DNA of 33,025 nucleotides from Smittium mucronatum (lineage: Eukaryota > Kickxellomycota > Harpellomycetes > Harpellales > Legeriomycetaceae): positions 1 through 33,025 of the forward strand of contig LSSL01006017.1 of assembly GCA_001953115.1 (NCBI GenBank), in the 5' to 3' direction. Position numbers and translations under genes: made by a program. The notes under the pieces were generated by a model that had not been told where the DNA came from, did not search any database, and saw only the letters and a program-made list of their open reading frames with translations. The first letter of the stretch is position 1, and each line of letters opens with the position of its first letter. Below, piece after piece: positions 1 to 14,370 of this stretch.

Positions 1-408
1 CCTAATCGAAAATGATATACATTTTCAGTTCGAATATGAGCCCTTAATTATAAGTACTAAAATGTTCCCAAATATTGTTTTATTTGATTATAGTATTCAA
101 AATCAAAATTTCTTAATCTAAAGATGGCCTTTTTCAATAAAAAAAAGTGTTTTCTGTAGTAAAAAAAATTTTCTAATTAAAATTAATAATCAAGATACTA
201 TCAGAATAAATTTCTCCGAATGAAATATTATTTTTTTATTTTGAATTGGAAAAGCTCTTTTTTTGTTTTTTATGATTTTTATAAGTAAATAAATAAAAAT
301 TAAGTCATTTTAAAGCATTTTTTTTTCCCAAGCGAGACAACTATTCTAATTGTTAAATTAAATTTTTCAAGAAATTTTTTTGAGCTGGATAAAATCTTCG
401 ATAATCCT

Positions 409-639
409 CTACCAATCAATAATATTCCCAAAATAATCTTGATTTAATTTTAACATAGCATCTTTAAGCTCGATAAACTCCCCTGATTTTCCCGAAAATA
501 AGCTCACAGATAGATCAAAAATCCTTTCTTTATAAGAAATCCGGCTTAATTTTATATCCTCTTTTATTTTATCTTGAAGCAATTCTGGTAAATTTCCAAC
601 AGAAAATCGGAATTTTGCTGTGTCTATGTGTCCAGAAAC
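409..639 (-). pseudogene. Candidate exon or gene remnant, unrecognised
   Basis: 76-codon open stretch on the minus strand ending in TAG at 409-411, with no ATG near its left end. A potential 3' splice AG lies at 640-639. The translation is balanced and charged (SGHIDTAKFRFSVGNLPELL, then a helix-prone part, ending DYFGNIIDW), unlike the F/I/K/N-rich products of the desert. A second open stretch lies just upstream on the same strand (697-885, beginning VLNYPGYPVLLVGKFDKLK). The two are not joined by an obvious GT...AG intron, which favours a decayed gene, but a live gene extending elsewhere is possible. No family recognised. Confidence 0.3.
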
Positions 640-885
640 TCATTATTTTTATTTTAAAATTAATTTTTTTATATTTATGATATTTTTGGAGCGGATTCAG
701 ATATAGCATTTGACAAATAGAAGCTGTGTTGGTAAAAAGATAATCAATTTTTTATTTTTTTCAAAAAAAATAATGTAGACTTTTTTTTCTTCTTCTTTAA
801 TTATTCCCAATAAAATCGAGAAAAATGTCTTCAATTTATCGAATTTTCCAACTAATAGTACTGGATAACCAGGATAATTTAACAC

Positions 886-3800
886 CTAATCCTTATCAAC
901 ATAAATTTTATTGTTTTTTAGAAAAAAACCCAATTTTAATTTTAAATTAGATAATATTTTGATTTAATTTGGATATAAATCAAAGAAAAACATTTTTTTC
1001 AGCGTTTTTTAATAGAGAGGGATTTCTTCACAATATTCTAGTAACTTGTTAAAAATTACTTGATTTATATTATTATTTTTTTGGTAATTATACTTGTGAG
1101 TTATAAATATTTTCCTAATTAACATCAGATCCATAAGCTCTTATATTTTACGTAATTATATTAAATTTTTTTGAAATTTTCGTAAAGTATTTGTATTTTT
1201 TTTAGAAAATGGTAAACAATCTTCGTTTATTTCGCATCATCTCTAGTTTTCTATTTCATATGATGTTTTAATTTTGAATTAATTTTGTAAATTTTAAATT
1301 TTCATTAGAGTACTATTACTATTTTTACTTTTTCTGTAATAGAAATATTACATAACTAAGTATTCTTTCAATTTTTTTTCTGGAAAATCCAAATCTTTTG
1401 TCAATTAGCTATAAATCTCAACCGAAATCTTTGGTGAGATCCAGTGTAATATTATAGTTCTTAAAAATAAGAGCAAATATTTTTAAAATGTAAATTTAAA
1501 ATATTTATTATTGATATGGATAGATTTTAAAGCGTGGAAAACCTGTAATTATTTTCTATAAAAATAATATAAAACTAAAGTTAAATTTTATCTAATTCAA
1601 TTTTGGTGATAAAAATATCCAGAAAAATTCAAAATATATATGACTTTCTTTAAATTATTATTAATCAATAAAATTCAATAAAATTTACACACAGATTTAA
1701 GATTTTAAACTTATTAATTTAGATTAATAGTTTTTTAATTTTATTTTTAGTGGTGAAGTTAGAATTATAGTAATGAAAAATGCTGCTAATATCTGATTTT
1801 AGTGTTAAGCATATGATCTTGGAATGTTTTATTAAGATTTCAGAAATAATAAGGTTTTAAACCTTAAAATTACATCAGGGGGAATTACGGGCTCCGAAAA
1901 AGTATCCAAAATATTATATTTGAAAACTCGAATTTCAGTAAAAGATATATATTAACTATTTTTAGATTGAAAATATTAAGTAAAATTACAAATAATTTTT
2001 CAGATATGTATCTATATATTTACTTTTTGAAAAATTACCCCAAATTTAATGTGACAGAGTACTGTGAATATTCATTCCTGGTTTTGATCTTGGCTTATTG
2101 ACAAAAATTGGTACTATATTTTTCATTTTATAATTAGAAAAATTACACAGTTAAGGTTTCTAGTTAAAAGGTTATTCTATAAATTTTATGCAATATTTCG
2201 AAAGATAAATCTCAGATAGTTGAAATAAAAAATATCAATAACCTTGAATTTTTTAATAACTTTGAAATGAAAATCCTAGACATGTAGAGGGTTCTAATTT
2301 TTTATTCGCTTTCAATTTTTCAAATAGCCTTCAATAAAATTAATATTAAAATTTGATTTATTTTCTCATATTTCAGAAACAATTTGATTTTTTTATGATA
2401 AAAAAAATAAAATAAAATAAATAAAATCGCCAATTTAATTCTTAAAAGCTATAATTTTATACTGCACTAGTATAATTCATATTTTTAATGCAATAAATCT
2501 GAAGCTATATCATATAAAAATATACAATAATTCTCAAAACTAAAACTTCCACAATATAATTATCAATAACACCTTGAAAAATAGGCACTATATAATGAGA
2601 TCCTTGGGACATATGGTAAAATTTTCAAAAAAACCTCATTTATTCGGAAATTCCAATAACATTAAGGTGATATCATTTATCAATAGATATATTTGCTTCA
2701 TTTTTTAAAAAAATGTGCATAAAAACGTGTCAAGTCATGAAATATCTAAAAGGTAAAAAATTATTGAAAGAACAAGAAATGCATACTTGACGTCCAAACC
2801 ATATTTACACAATAATTGGGTTTCTATATAATCGGATTTTATTTATAAATTCCTTATTATAAAGACTGTAAAAAATATTTTTAGTGGTAATTTTTTTTGA
2901 AAATATGGATATATTTACTTCCAAAAATATTAAATTATAATAAAGAATTAATTTAGGTCTTCTTGATATATATATATATATATAACATTATTCCTAGATT
3001 TAATATATGGATAGATAATAAATTACATCCAATTTGTGATAATTTTACTATTTAGATTAATTTTATTATATTCTAAGCTGTATTCGCATATTAAATGCAG
3101 AGCTAGACTATTTTATGCAGCTTTAGACTAATCACAAAAATTTGGACTATACAAGTGTAAATATTTTTAGGCAAAATTTCTAAAAATACCAATTAACTTA
3201 TTTTAAATAAACCACGGTGTCCTATTAGCAGATATCGGATTATTTTTTTTATAAAAACAAGAAGGAAATATAATAAACAATCAGAATTATAAGAAAAAAT
3301 CTATATTTATTTGGTATATTGGCATTTTTGTGAGATTTTTTTTTAAATTCGGTAAGCCATAATCAGCATCAAATATATAGCAAATCCGATAAAGATTACA
3401 AAAAGCTAATAGATAAAAGAAGTTCAGAAATTTTCGGGTTGTTTATTAAAAAAAGGGGGGTGGGGTTAAGACTGAGTGTTTTATATAAAAATAGAGGAAT
3501 GGCATTCCCATTTTTTTGATAATTATCAATTTTACACCTAAATATTAATCTTCGAAAAATTTTAATTTCCGATAATGTGTATTAATATTCGTCTAAACTT
3601 GAAAATCATAAATTTAAACGGTAATTAAAATTAACTTTTCTAAGAGTGCAGCCAAATTTTTTTAAGAATTTCAGTTAAATAAAATTTAATCTGTCATAAA
3701 TTTTATTTTTTGTCTATTTACAGGACTTAATATATTCATTTTTATATCCAATGTTTACATAAATATTAATTATATTTTTAAGAAATAAAAATTTCCCTTT

Positions 3801-6800
3801 CATTAATTATATAAATCAGCTAAAATTAGAAAAATATAAATATATTAAATATTAATCTTTTTGTTATACTATATTTAAACTTTTTGACATAAAAAATTCC
3901 CTCTTAGTTATAGATTTTTTTTGAAGATATGTAATGTATTGAAATATAATCAAATGAATCTGATCTATTTAACCCTTCAACCAGTATTAAATTAAGGAGA
4001 ATAAATTCTAAATAATTTTAATAGGAATCTTGAAAAAAAATTTAATACATGTCATATATTTTTATAAAATTTTCATAGTTTCACAAAATAAATAATAATA
4101 TTTAGCAAAATGAATATTTTTAAATAATAGTAATAATATGTGCGATTTTTTTTACCTAATTATCTTTTAGGCTCTTATTTTTACGAAATTATGCTCTATT
4201 ATTTTTCAAGGGCTCATAAATGTGTCTTTTTTGTTAAACGAGGAAGAGTTTCAAAGATAAAATTGGTTTAATTTTCTATCAAATATTCGAAATTTGGATT
4301 TATGAAATAAAAAACATCTTTGATTTTCGTTTGGAAAATAATATTTTTATTAATATTGATTATTTAAATTTTTAATCTTCCAATTATTAAGAAGAATAAA
4401 AAAAATCTTTTTTCAAAGCTGTTTTTTTTGGATATTTCTGCTCCAATTATTTTTTTTATGAGATTTATTTCAAATACTAACCTTATATCGTGATGCAATA
4501 TAAATAATTATATAAGTATGGAATTGTTTTTTGAAAATTTGTGTCAAGTAAAAAATACGCACCTTCTATCTCTGATTTTATTCTGCATAAAAAAAAAACT
4601 TAAATAATTGTATTGAATCATAAAATTATTTTAAATACAATTTTTCAATTAGTTAATTTAGTTTTTATACTTGATTTTCGATAAAAAAATCATTATAATG
4701 AATATAAATACTAAAATAATTTTTTTAGAGAATCTAGAGTGCTATAAATCTTGTTTATTTCCAAATAATGACCTCTTTGTAGTTCATTTTGTAAAAAATT
4801 GTCCTGTCAAATTTATTTGATTCATTGATCATTTTCGTTTAAAGATTAATAAACCGAATTAAATCTATAATTTTCCATTATATTATTTATTTTTTACAGA
4901 AAAATCGAAACTTGGAGCGCTTTATTAGTTGAAGATGCAAAGTTATCATAAAATTCTTAATATTTTAAATCATTTACAAAATAAAGTTAACATATCTGGA
5001 TGAATAAACTATCCAAATTTTAATATGATCCCAAATTTTTTGAAAATAACTGTATGGTTTTTTTTAAAAAAAAAAAAGCTTGCACCTTACACCACTTGAT
5101 AACTGAGACTTTAATCAGACACAAATTTATTTTATAAATCAACTTCTTTATTACGAATTTATTTGATATTATTTGATGTATGGTGCTAGAAATTGGTTCT
5201 TTTCAAATCTTACCAGAGAAATCTTATAGCCATATTAATTTGATTAGAGGAGCCTGTTATAATTTTTCTAATGACAATAAATAACCCATATACTCAAGAT
5301 ATTTTTTAAAAAAATTTAATATCCAAAGTTAAGACCCGTATTTGCATTTAATAACAATGTATATTGATATAGGGACAAAAACTGGTCGATTTTGGATACA
5401 GCTAAAATTATTACAGGATAGCACCCTTTTAATGTTTTATATTTTGAATTTTAAATTTTGAATCAATATACATATTCATTGAGACCGAGAGTTTTTTGAT
5501 GGATACTTTGGGTATTTTTGCAAGATTTGAATTTTAAATTTTAATACTGTAATCCGCGACATATTACAAGCCTTCTTTTATTAAATTACCTAAAGAAAAA
5601 AAAATTTTGAACTAGTTTTTTATATTGATAATTTTAAAATTTGTATAATTAATATTCCAAAAATTCCTATTAAAATTCTTAAAAAAAGTCTAAATAAATT
5701 TCTTTATATTTAGATTTTTTTTTTCATTACTTAAAATATAAAAAAAATTCAAGTATATAACCAGAACCTTTTTCTCTAAGTTATTTTTAAACAATAAGAT
5801 TTTAACCCATAATGAAACAAGTAAAGAGTGTTTTTTTTTAAAAAAATTGTTGTTTTTCTTTCTGAATTAAATGTAGCTTGTACTATTGAAAAAAAAAATT
5901 TTTTTTATTTTAAAACTTGTCATCTTTTATTTTGCATTTAGTTTAAAAAATAAATTTCTTAAAGAAATGATTTATGTAGAAAAATACATATTTAAATATT
6001 TAGTCTTTTTAATCCTCCAAATTTTTTTTGATCCGATTAAAATTTGTTATGATTAATGATAAAATCCCTATTTTCTTTTTGATTCCTGGTCCCATATTTT
6101 TTTTTAAAAAAATAAATTAAGTAATTTTTTTTTTTTCGAATTCTTGTAAAAAAGAAAATATAACTTTTATTTTTCTTAATGATTCTTCATAACAATATAA
6201 AAAAAATAAATAAGAAAACACATTTGTTCTTTTTGTAAAATTCGAAAATTTAATAATTTTTATGATTGAAGTTCATAGATATATTTTATTTTGGTATTAT
6301 TTGTTTTTTCAGATTAAAAAAAATAATCATTTTTTTATAAAGAAAGAGATAATATTAGGTTAAATTAAAACATACCTCAATTTTATAAATTTGTCTAAAA
6401 TATTTTTAAAATAGTAGTAGCTCTATTAATAATAACAAAATTAGCTTAATTTAGCCGAATTTACTATTTATCTTTAATTTTTTTCGGATTTATTATTATA
6501 ACTTTCATCAAAACTATATATGGATGTGATGAAATTGTTAAGGATTAAAGGAAAGATGATTATAGTGCTTCTTCATAAAAATCGAGAATAAGATGAACGT
6601 ATCAACCAAATATTTTCACGTTATTTTAGAGTCAATTAGAATTAAATAGTTCAATTTTTTTTCAAAATTCACATCTTTCTGTGGTTCTATATACGTACTC
6701 AACTCATTTGTGTGATAAAGTGTCTACATTTTATGCTCTAATGGAATTCCATCACAAAAATTCAAAAATTCAAAACCACTAATAATTGTTACCTAGTGAG

Positions 6801-7469
6801 TAAATATGAAACATACAAATAATTCACAACATTATTTTAATATTAAATAATCTATTTAAAAATATAAAGTATTAATATTTCTGTAAAATGAGAAAATTCT
6901 ACAGGAAATTCAATTAAATTGATTTAAATCTCTGGATATCAATAATGTGAATAAAAACTGACCATAATCTTTACTCAAATTTTTTTCTAAAATACTACAA
7001 GAATTAGTCGAAGATTTATTAATTTTCTTTAAAATTAATATTACTATATGATCTCCATATACACTCATAATTTTACATATCCTTAGTATAAAAATACATT
7101 TTATACGAGAATTTAAATAAAAAAACCCATGATCTCAAAAAAATACAAATATTTGATGGAATCTATTTGATCAAAGCCATAATCAGCTCATTTTTCTGGT
7201 TTCTGTAATTAAAATTCGTAATTAATGTTTCATTAGTAATTTTAAAACATATCTGAATATTAATATTATTTTCTTTATAATAATGCTAATAGTCGTGATA
7301 TTTTTAAAAAAAATATCTAAAGCAGTCATTATAATTATATCAAGCATAACACTTCTCCTCTTAGGAATATAAAAAAATATATAAAAAAATAAATTAAAAA
7401 ATAATTAAAATAATCAGCTTTTTTCTGAATCAGATATATATCAAGTTCCTAATAGTATATTTTCTTTCT
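886..7469. other. AT-rich desert without genes
   Basis: Apart from the simple repeats listed, I see only A/T runs and very short open frames. No RNA gene, exon pair or long inverted repeat could be supported. Confidence 0.7.
2966..2985. repeat. (AT)10 microsatellite
   Basis: 20 bases of alternating AT in the left desert. Confidence 0.92.
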
Positions 7470-7620
7470 TTCCAGGATTTTGGATCTCTATTATTAGCTT
7501 AATGGCAAAGAAGAGTTCCCCGAGTAAAGTTAAATATTGAGAGTTACTGAAGCAACAAAGAAGTTTTTTTTTTGGTTCAGGTGGTTAGTGGCGCAAATAT
7601 TCATGAGGAGAATTTCTTTT
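7470..7620 (+). pseudogene. Small coding-like relic in the desert
   Basis: A GC-richer patch that reads in one frame as FQDFGSLLLA, stop, WQRRVPRVKLNIESY, stop, SNKEVFFLVQVVSGANIHEE. Stops are TAA at 7500, TGA at 7548 and TAA at 7620. Just before it is a strong pyrimidine tract ending CCAG (to 7475), like a 3' splice site. This fits a dead exon, possibly of a mobile element, but no domain can be named. Confidence 0.22.
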
Positions 7621-9718
7621 AATGGAGAGTTTAAGAATAATTCCATGAGATTTTAGTCAATCTCAAGTAAAAAAGAAAATTTTGTATAGACTAAAATACA
7701 ATTATTGGGATTGGATAATATAATACAGAATACCCGTTTACATTAGTATTAATTTACTTTAACATAGATTTTTTAAGTTCGATTAGAAATTATAAGAGTA
7801 AGTTTATGACAGACTTATTTGTGAAAAAAACCTCTCAACTCATTTATAACTAATTAGCACATGATTTCTAATTTATAACCCAAAAAATTGAATTTTAATC
7901 TTCTAATTTCGTTATTAATATGAAATATTTTACTCAAAAATCAATAATTATACAAAAAAGTAAATTTATTGGAGGTTTAAATTGAATAACAGCTTTTATT
8001 CGTTTAATGGAATCAGTTTTTTACTTTTTTACTCTTTTTAGCTTTATAATACTGTATTTCAATAAATTATTGACATATAAAAAAGCAACTGATTAGTAAA
8101 ATAATTAATTTCTGATAAAAAAATGTTTTTTTTGGTCAATACTCTAAATTTTTTTTGATTTTCTCACTAATTATAATATCTAAATAATAAAATTGATCAA
8201 TTCAAGCCACAAGCTGCTTGAAGATAATGAATAAAATTCAGAATTAAAAAAGGGGATTTTTTTTACAGAGAAGTTAGACTCCAAATTTACATCCCGCCTC
8301 AAAATTGGGTTTATTTTATATACAAATGATAATAAGTGTTTTAATAAGTGGAAAAAATAAAGAGACCTAAAACTGCTATAATTTTAGAATATCTTCAAAG
8401 ATAATAGAAAATCTGCAAAATATTAGAGGTAATACAATTTTATATATGTTTTGAAAAAATTATAATAATATGATAAACAAAATAGATTTTATACCCAAAC
8501 AATACTCATAAAAAAAATATAAGTTTTGATGGATAGATTTAAAAAATATGTAAATTTTCCACATTTGGCTCTTTATTCAGGCTTATTACGAGAAAAAATT
8601 ATATAAATTATGATTAATTAGATATTTTCAGAATAATACCACTTTTTTTTATATGCTTAGATTCCAATATAGTCATAAATTTATTTTTTTAAGTCGTTAA
8701 AATCCTTTGATTTTATTCAATTTTTGGTTAATTAAGAGTTAGGATAATTGATAAATATAAAATATAATAATTAAATTATGAAGATTTCGGTTTTATGTTA
8801 AAAAAATTAATAATTGATATAAATGGATGCATATAATATCTGAATTTAAATAAATTGAAAACAAAACAAAAATTCATTATTGATAAAATCCATTTACATT
8901 TATTATTAAAAAAAAGCTTAGAAATATATTCAGAATTTTTATCCGGTATTTATTTTTAATTATAAAATAATAATTTTAATTTCAAAAAAAAGGATTGTAT
9001 CTAAAAATAATGGGGTTTGCTTTTATAAAAAAAAAAATTAATCGCTAAATGTTGCGTATAAAATATATTTGTTCAAAAAAATTTAATAAACAATGAAGGG
9101 TATAATAATTTATGGCTAGTTATGATTAAAATCGAAAAAAATTTCTTCACAAAATATATCAGATTATTTTTAAAAAATGGTGGTTCTGATTTAATCCACC
9201 TCTGGGATTCAAATACCTTTGCCTTTTAATTTTTAATATAAGCTTCTAATATTTGATATAATTTTAAAATCTCTACATCAAAAAGCATTTACTTCTTTTT
9301 TTTTCTATCCCTTCAAGTTATGGGTTTAGATATTTTATTCCTTAATATTTTTTATTTGCTATTAATGATAGTGTTATACATAAAATAATCTCGATTTTTA
9401 GAAAAATTACTGATTTAAGTGGGCTTTTTAATGCCAAAAAAAAAGTATTATTTAACTCCAGTAAGTCCAAAAATTCACGGCATATGTTTTAAATTAATTT
9501 AAATAAATTTTCTAATCTTCAAAGGTAATTTTGATTCATAACTCTTTCACTGATCTCAGAATAATCGGATTTAAATGATGTGGATTGTTTATAGATCCCC
9601 TGAAATTCAGATAATTTATTTTTTGAGCCCGATTGAATCCCAAATCTAATTCTTTTTTCAACCATAAAAACACTAAAAATTTTCCCCAATCTGAATTAAA
9701 ATACATCATTAATTATAC

Positions 9719-9742
9719 CACATCACATCACATCACATCACA
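9719..9742. repeat. CACAT pentanucleotide repeat
   Basis: Four perfect CACAT units plus CACA. Its C content stands out against the local AT-rich background. Confidence 0.93.
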
Positions 9743-10426
9743 CCCATTTTCATTTTTTTTATTGCTAATTTTGCACTTTAACATATTCTCAGAGAAAAAA
9801 ATTTTACATCACAAAAATTTATATTAGATACCAATAATTCTAGTAGAACGTCAGAAAAAATGATTATTTCATCTGTTATAAACCCAATATTGATTTATAT
9901 AGTATTCATTATTTTTACCTGAATATATGTTTTCATTCTTTTAACACTCATGTATTATTTTTCTAATAAATATAGAACAACTAATATCAAAAGACACTTC
10001 TGGGATAATTTTTTTATCATCTCATTATTAGTTTTATTATCGGAACAAATAATACTGCTTAAAATTTATCTATGGTTATACAGCAGTTTCATTATCTATT
10101 TTACATGGCTTTGAGGTTTATATATGCAAAATTTCGGCTATATACTTAATTTATTAACTTCCAAGTAGAAAATAAGATCTGAAGCTCGTTTTTCGGAGAA
10201 ACAGCCTATTTATATTTTCAGACTCTTTCAAAGAATTTTTTTTCACACATGTCATATTTTTTTAAATTTAATAAATGTAAATACAGTAAGTATATAAACT
10301 TTACTAATTATACTTTCTAAACTATTTCGTTTTTTGGGCTTCATTTACTGATCCATATTCATAAAAAAAAAAGGATTAAAAACATCCATAGTTTCATTCC
10401 AAGTTATAATATTTAGTTTCATATTG

Positions 10427-10452
10427 ATATATATATATATATATATATATAT
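10427..10452. repeat. (AT)13 microsatellite
   Basis: 26 bases of uninterrupted alternating AT, the longest such run seen here. Shorter runs occur at 2966-2985 and near 11228, 23058, 25440 and 26167. Confidence 0.95.
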
Positions 10453-13400
10453 GGTATAAGATATTCAGAATTATCTCTAGATTTTTTTCATTTATTTTTA
10501 AAAAAAAATTTGAAATTTTCAAATTAAATAAATCATCAGTAGATGTGATGTTAAATTCGCCGACGAAACTATGTTATTGATTTTTTATTTTCTAAACACA
10601 TTAATTTTTAAGAAATAAGTTTTCAGTTTTTCTTAATGTGTGATATTTGATACATTATCCACATTTTATCTATAACCGGTTTTTTTATATTTTCATCTGG
10701 AGTAAACTTTAATGGCTAATTAATAAATTGGATTATTAATTTAATTTTTATTCCATTTATGTAAATGTATTATTAAATAACAATTTTCACTTTAAGCTCA
10801 TCGTTGAGTTTTTCTTATTACTCTAAATATTAAATATTAAACATAAGATTTATAAATATTTATTATTATTCGCATTTTGATGAATAATTTTTTCAAAGTA
10901 TAAAATTATTTCCTGAAACCCCCTATAGATCATTTTTTTTATACAATAACCATACAAAAATTTTGATCTTGAAAGTTATAGGTCTAATAGCTTGTCATGG
11001 TTATCTCAATTAAATATATCCTGTAATATGATTTTAATTCGGGTTAAATATATTACCTATAGAGGGTAAAAAAACAACTAATAAATTCGAAATTCTCATT
11101 AAAAAAACGAAATATATTTAATAATAAATTTTCTGAGCGATAGGTAATTGATTATAAAAACTCTAATAGCAAAAATTTGAATCTTTATTATCAATATAAT
11201 CCAAAACTAGAAAACAAGATTATTAATATATATATATCGAATAATGTGTAATTAAATTATTAAAACCTCCATTTTACTCTCTTATATGGTTTTAAATTAT
11301 TTCTCAAATCAAATATATTTTCGGATACACTATTCTTTAGTAGAATATCTGTAAATATTCATAATATTTTTTGGCATAAAAGCACAGAAAAGCTAAATGA
11401 GCTTGAATTTCATTCATAAATTTGTTTGAAAAACAAAACAGAAGTAATATTTATGTACTAATATCAATATTAATTATTAAATATTTAATAATTTTGAAGC
11501 TAAGATGGTTTTATTCACTTTTAATATATTTTAAGTTTCCTGATAAAAATAAATAAGCAAAATTTTATTTTTAAATATATATTTTCTGGTTAGATAAAGA
11601 AAGTTTAGAATATCAAGCTAAAATTAATCAATTTTACCTTATATATTTGACCTTCCAATATTCTATAATTCGCTTAAGATATTTTAAATTTACTACTTTG
11701 AAAAAATATTAACAATAGTAAATAGCAACTTATATATTTTAGAGCCAATATCAAGATATACAAAGCCTTTTTTCCTTAGAGAAATACTAAAATATTGAAG
11801 ATAATCTCAAATTGATGCTAAAACTTGGGCTTTATTTAAGTATTATACCATCGACTATAGTGAAAAGCGCCTTTAAAAAACTAAATTTTATTTATTATAG
11901 AGTCACTTAAATTATCAAAAAAAGAACAATTTTTAGATGTGCAGAAAAATTAATGGAGAATTGGATCCCAAGTTTTATTTTCTCAAATTCAAAACTATAT
12001 TGTTATATAATAAGCTGGTATCTATTCTATAGTGGGCCTAAAATAATTTTATTCAAAATTTCATAATCTATTTATATTTTTTTCCGATTCAAACGATTTA
12101 TTGTAATCAGATTTGGTTAGCATATAATTTTCTTCGTGTTGATTTATATTCGACTTTTTTGATCAAATTTTACTAAATTGGGTTATATTCAGCCATATTG
12201 TGTGGTTTTCGATTAAAATTAAAATGTACTCGATTATAGAATCTGATTCTTTAAGCTATTCTTTACCTCCTCTTCCCAAAGAAGTAGCCTTTCGCTTATA
12301 AAAAATCCAAGTTACCGGGTTTAATAGTTATATTACTCAGACCTTATTACAAATAGTATTTTGAAATTAAAATGCTATAAATTTGAAACCGAATACATAG
12401 AGGTTAAACTTTACCAAATCAATACAAAAGTAAAACTTAATCTTGCTATATGTCTGAATCAAAATATATAACTTACTAGAATACATCATAATTCTCAAAA
12501 AAAATGAAACTATAGCTTGAGTTATAATTAGATATTACGGGTACATACTTATATTTTGGTTCTACGAAAATCTTCCCAAAAAAAAAGGCCCAAATACGTT
12601 TTTTCCGATTAATTTAGTTAAATGGTCAAGTTGATAAAATTTAAATTTCATCCAAAAATATTTTGCAAATAACACCCATAATAAAAATTATGGATTACAT
12701 TATATCTTTATTATATTAAGCAAGTATGTATTCATGATCTGCTGGGTTGGGTTAGAAACAAGTTTATTTGTTTTCTTTTATCGTGAAATCCAAATAAATA
12801 CACATCTTCACTCTACTAGAGTCTCTTTTAACAGAAACGCAGGATTTTTTAAGATTTTTTTTTTCATAATAAAGTCGTTATATCATTCACAGCTCGCAAA
12901 ACTAGAGATTTTGTTTCGTTTAATAAAAAAAAAAGATCGCGAAGTGGCTTATATATTATAATTATTCTTTTTATCAATTTTCATTAAGCGGTTTTGCTGC
13001 TTGGCGAAATTTCCATTAGGTCAGCGGGAACTTCATGAAACGCCAATTCTGTAAAAAGATTGGGTCAAATGGCATGGCGCCTAGTGAAGTTGTTTATGGA
13101 TATTAGATGAGAGTATAGATAGTTTTATACCGTTTACATGTAAATTTTAGAAGTAGATATGTCTAATGATAACTTGTAACTCTTTTAAACGATAAAATTT
13201 GGTTTAGAAAACTGCCAAATCATACAAAAACTGTTCATTTATATCACACATCACATTAAACAACCTGAAAAAGTAGGAGGGGGGGTCAAATACATTCAAA
13301 AACTATCCTTGTATTGATGATTAAAATATCAAATTCCTAATGCAGTTTGTTACAGAGTTAACCTTGAGACCTTTATATCGGAAATTATTATAGACTGGTT

Positions 13401-13602
13401 GATATAAATTTGTATTTGGTCTAGTATTTAGACTCTCTAAATAAGTCTAGTAAACTTTATATGTTCAACCAAGCTCTAAAATTTTTGAATACCTTACATA
13501 TTCCCGGTTTATGTTATATTAAATTTTTTATGAACAAAAGCCCCATTTGATGAAATATACGAAAACTAAGAAATACATATAGGATATCCTTTTAAAATTT
13601 GA

Positions 13603-14049
13603 CTGTGTTGGCAGCTAAAAAAAGTTTTATATTTTCCTAATTATCTAGAATATGCAATGGGTCGGAACGATTTCTATAAAATGCTAGCGAAATTGGTAAA
13701 GAATAGTTATCTGTTCGCAAATTTAATATCTCCAAAAAAATCGTTTGATCAATTTTCATCGATTTGGCTGTAGATAGCGCATAAATGTGATTTCATTTTA
13801 AGCATTTTTTTATGAGCAATTATTCGCGCAAATCGAGGGTTAACTTTATTTAACTATCAGCTTTTATCTTATCCAAATCTGATAAAACACAATCAGGTTC
13901 AATTTACTGTTCAAACATCTTTTACTTTTTTCTGTAACTGGTTGCATATTCTTCTAGCTCGAATTAAAAATTTTTACAAGTGTCTGATCAGTAAGAACCC
14001 TCTAATACCATATTGGAATGGCTCTCTTGAATATCTGGAAATGGTATAA
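13603..14049 (+). pseudogene. Candidate decayed coding region upstream of AsnRS
   Basis: One plus-strand frame (codons starting at 13603) has only two stops inside about 146 codons, TAG at 13771 and TGA at 13813, before TAA at 14047. Two open stretches of 56 and 77 codons therefore lie in the same frame. At this base composition a stop is expected roughly every 13 codons. The translation has mixed, protein-like composition (for example LEYAMGRNDFYKMLAKLVKN and PLIPYWNGSLEYLEMV). The same frame stays fairly open back to about 12.99 kb and forward to about 14.3 kb, with more stops. A 16-base exact repeat (13671-13686 and 14193-14208) falls in the same frame and encodes FYKML twice. I recognise no family. 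It could also be chance in DNA of intermediate GC. Confidence 0.3.
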
Positions 14050-14370
14050 ATTAGTTGAATTCTAAATAAATAAACCAAAACTAATTAGATGACAACCTCA
14101 AAATCGCTGCAAAAGGCACAAAACCACATTCACTATTATTTACCAAGTTCAATTGGTCTGATTTTGTATTTTTACCAATAATATGTAGATATTTTCTATA
14201 AAATGCTAAAATCAGATAAAAAAAAGCCATTATGTTGATGGCAATTAAAGGGTTTTAGAGCCAATCAACATTTTCGAATATCGTATATCTACCAATAAAA
14301 TTCATATGTATATATTTTTTAAAAAATCGATTTCTCTTGTTACTTAGTCATTAGATATTGATCATTTTAT

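Larger units (their letters stand above)
7621..12960. other. AT-rich desert without supported genes
   Basis: It holds the CACAT repeat and the (AT)13 run. Open stretches at 9633-9827 and 12734-12961 lack an ATG start and have low-complexity products. GC rises gradually after about 12.7 kb towards the gene island. Confidence 0.65.

Noticed and set aside
9633..9827. 64-codon open frame
   Set aside because: It begins at TTG and its middle is the CACAT repeat translated as THH/TSH residues.
12734..12961. 75-codon plus-strand open frame
   Set aside because: No ATG near a conserved start, low-complexity product and no recognisable motif. It may be an edge of the possible decayed region that follows, but cannot be supported alone.
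12984..13095. Resemblance of a minus-strand reading to a ribosomal protein fragment
   Set aside because: Only a few scattered residues agree, and stops interrupt it; not enough to name a family.
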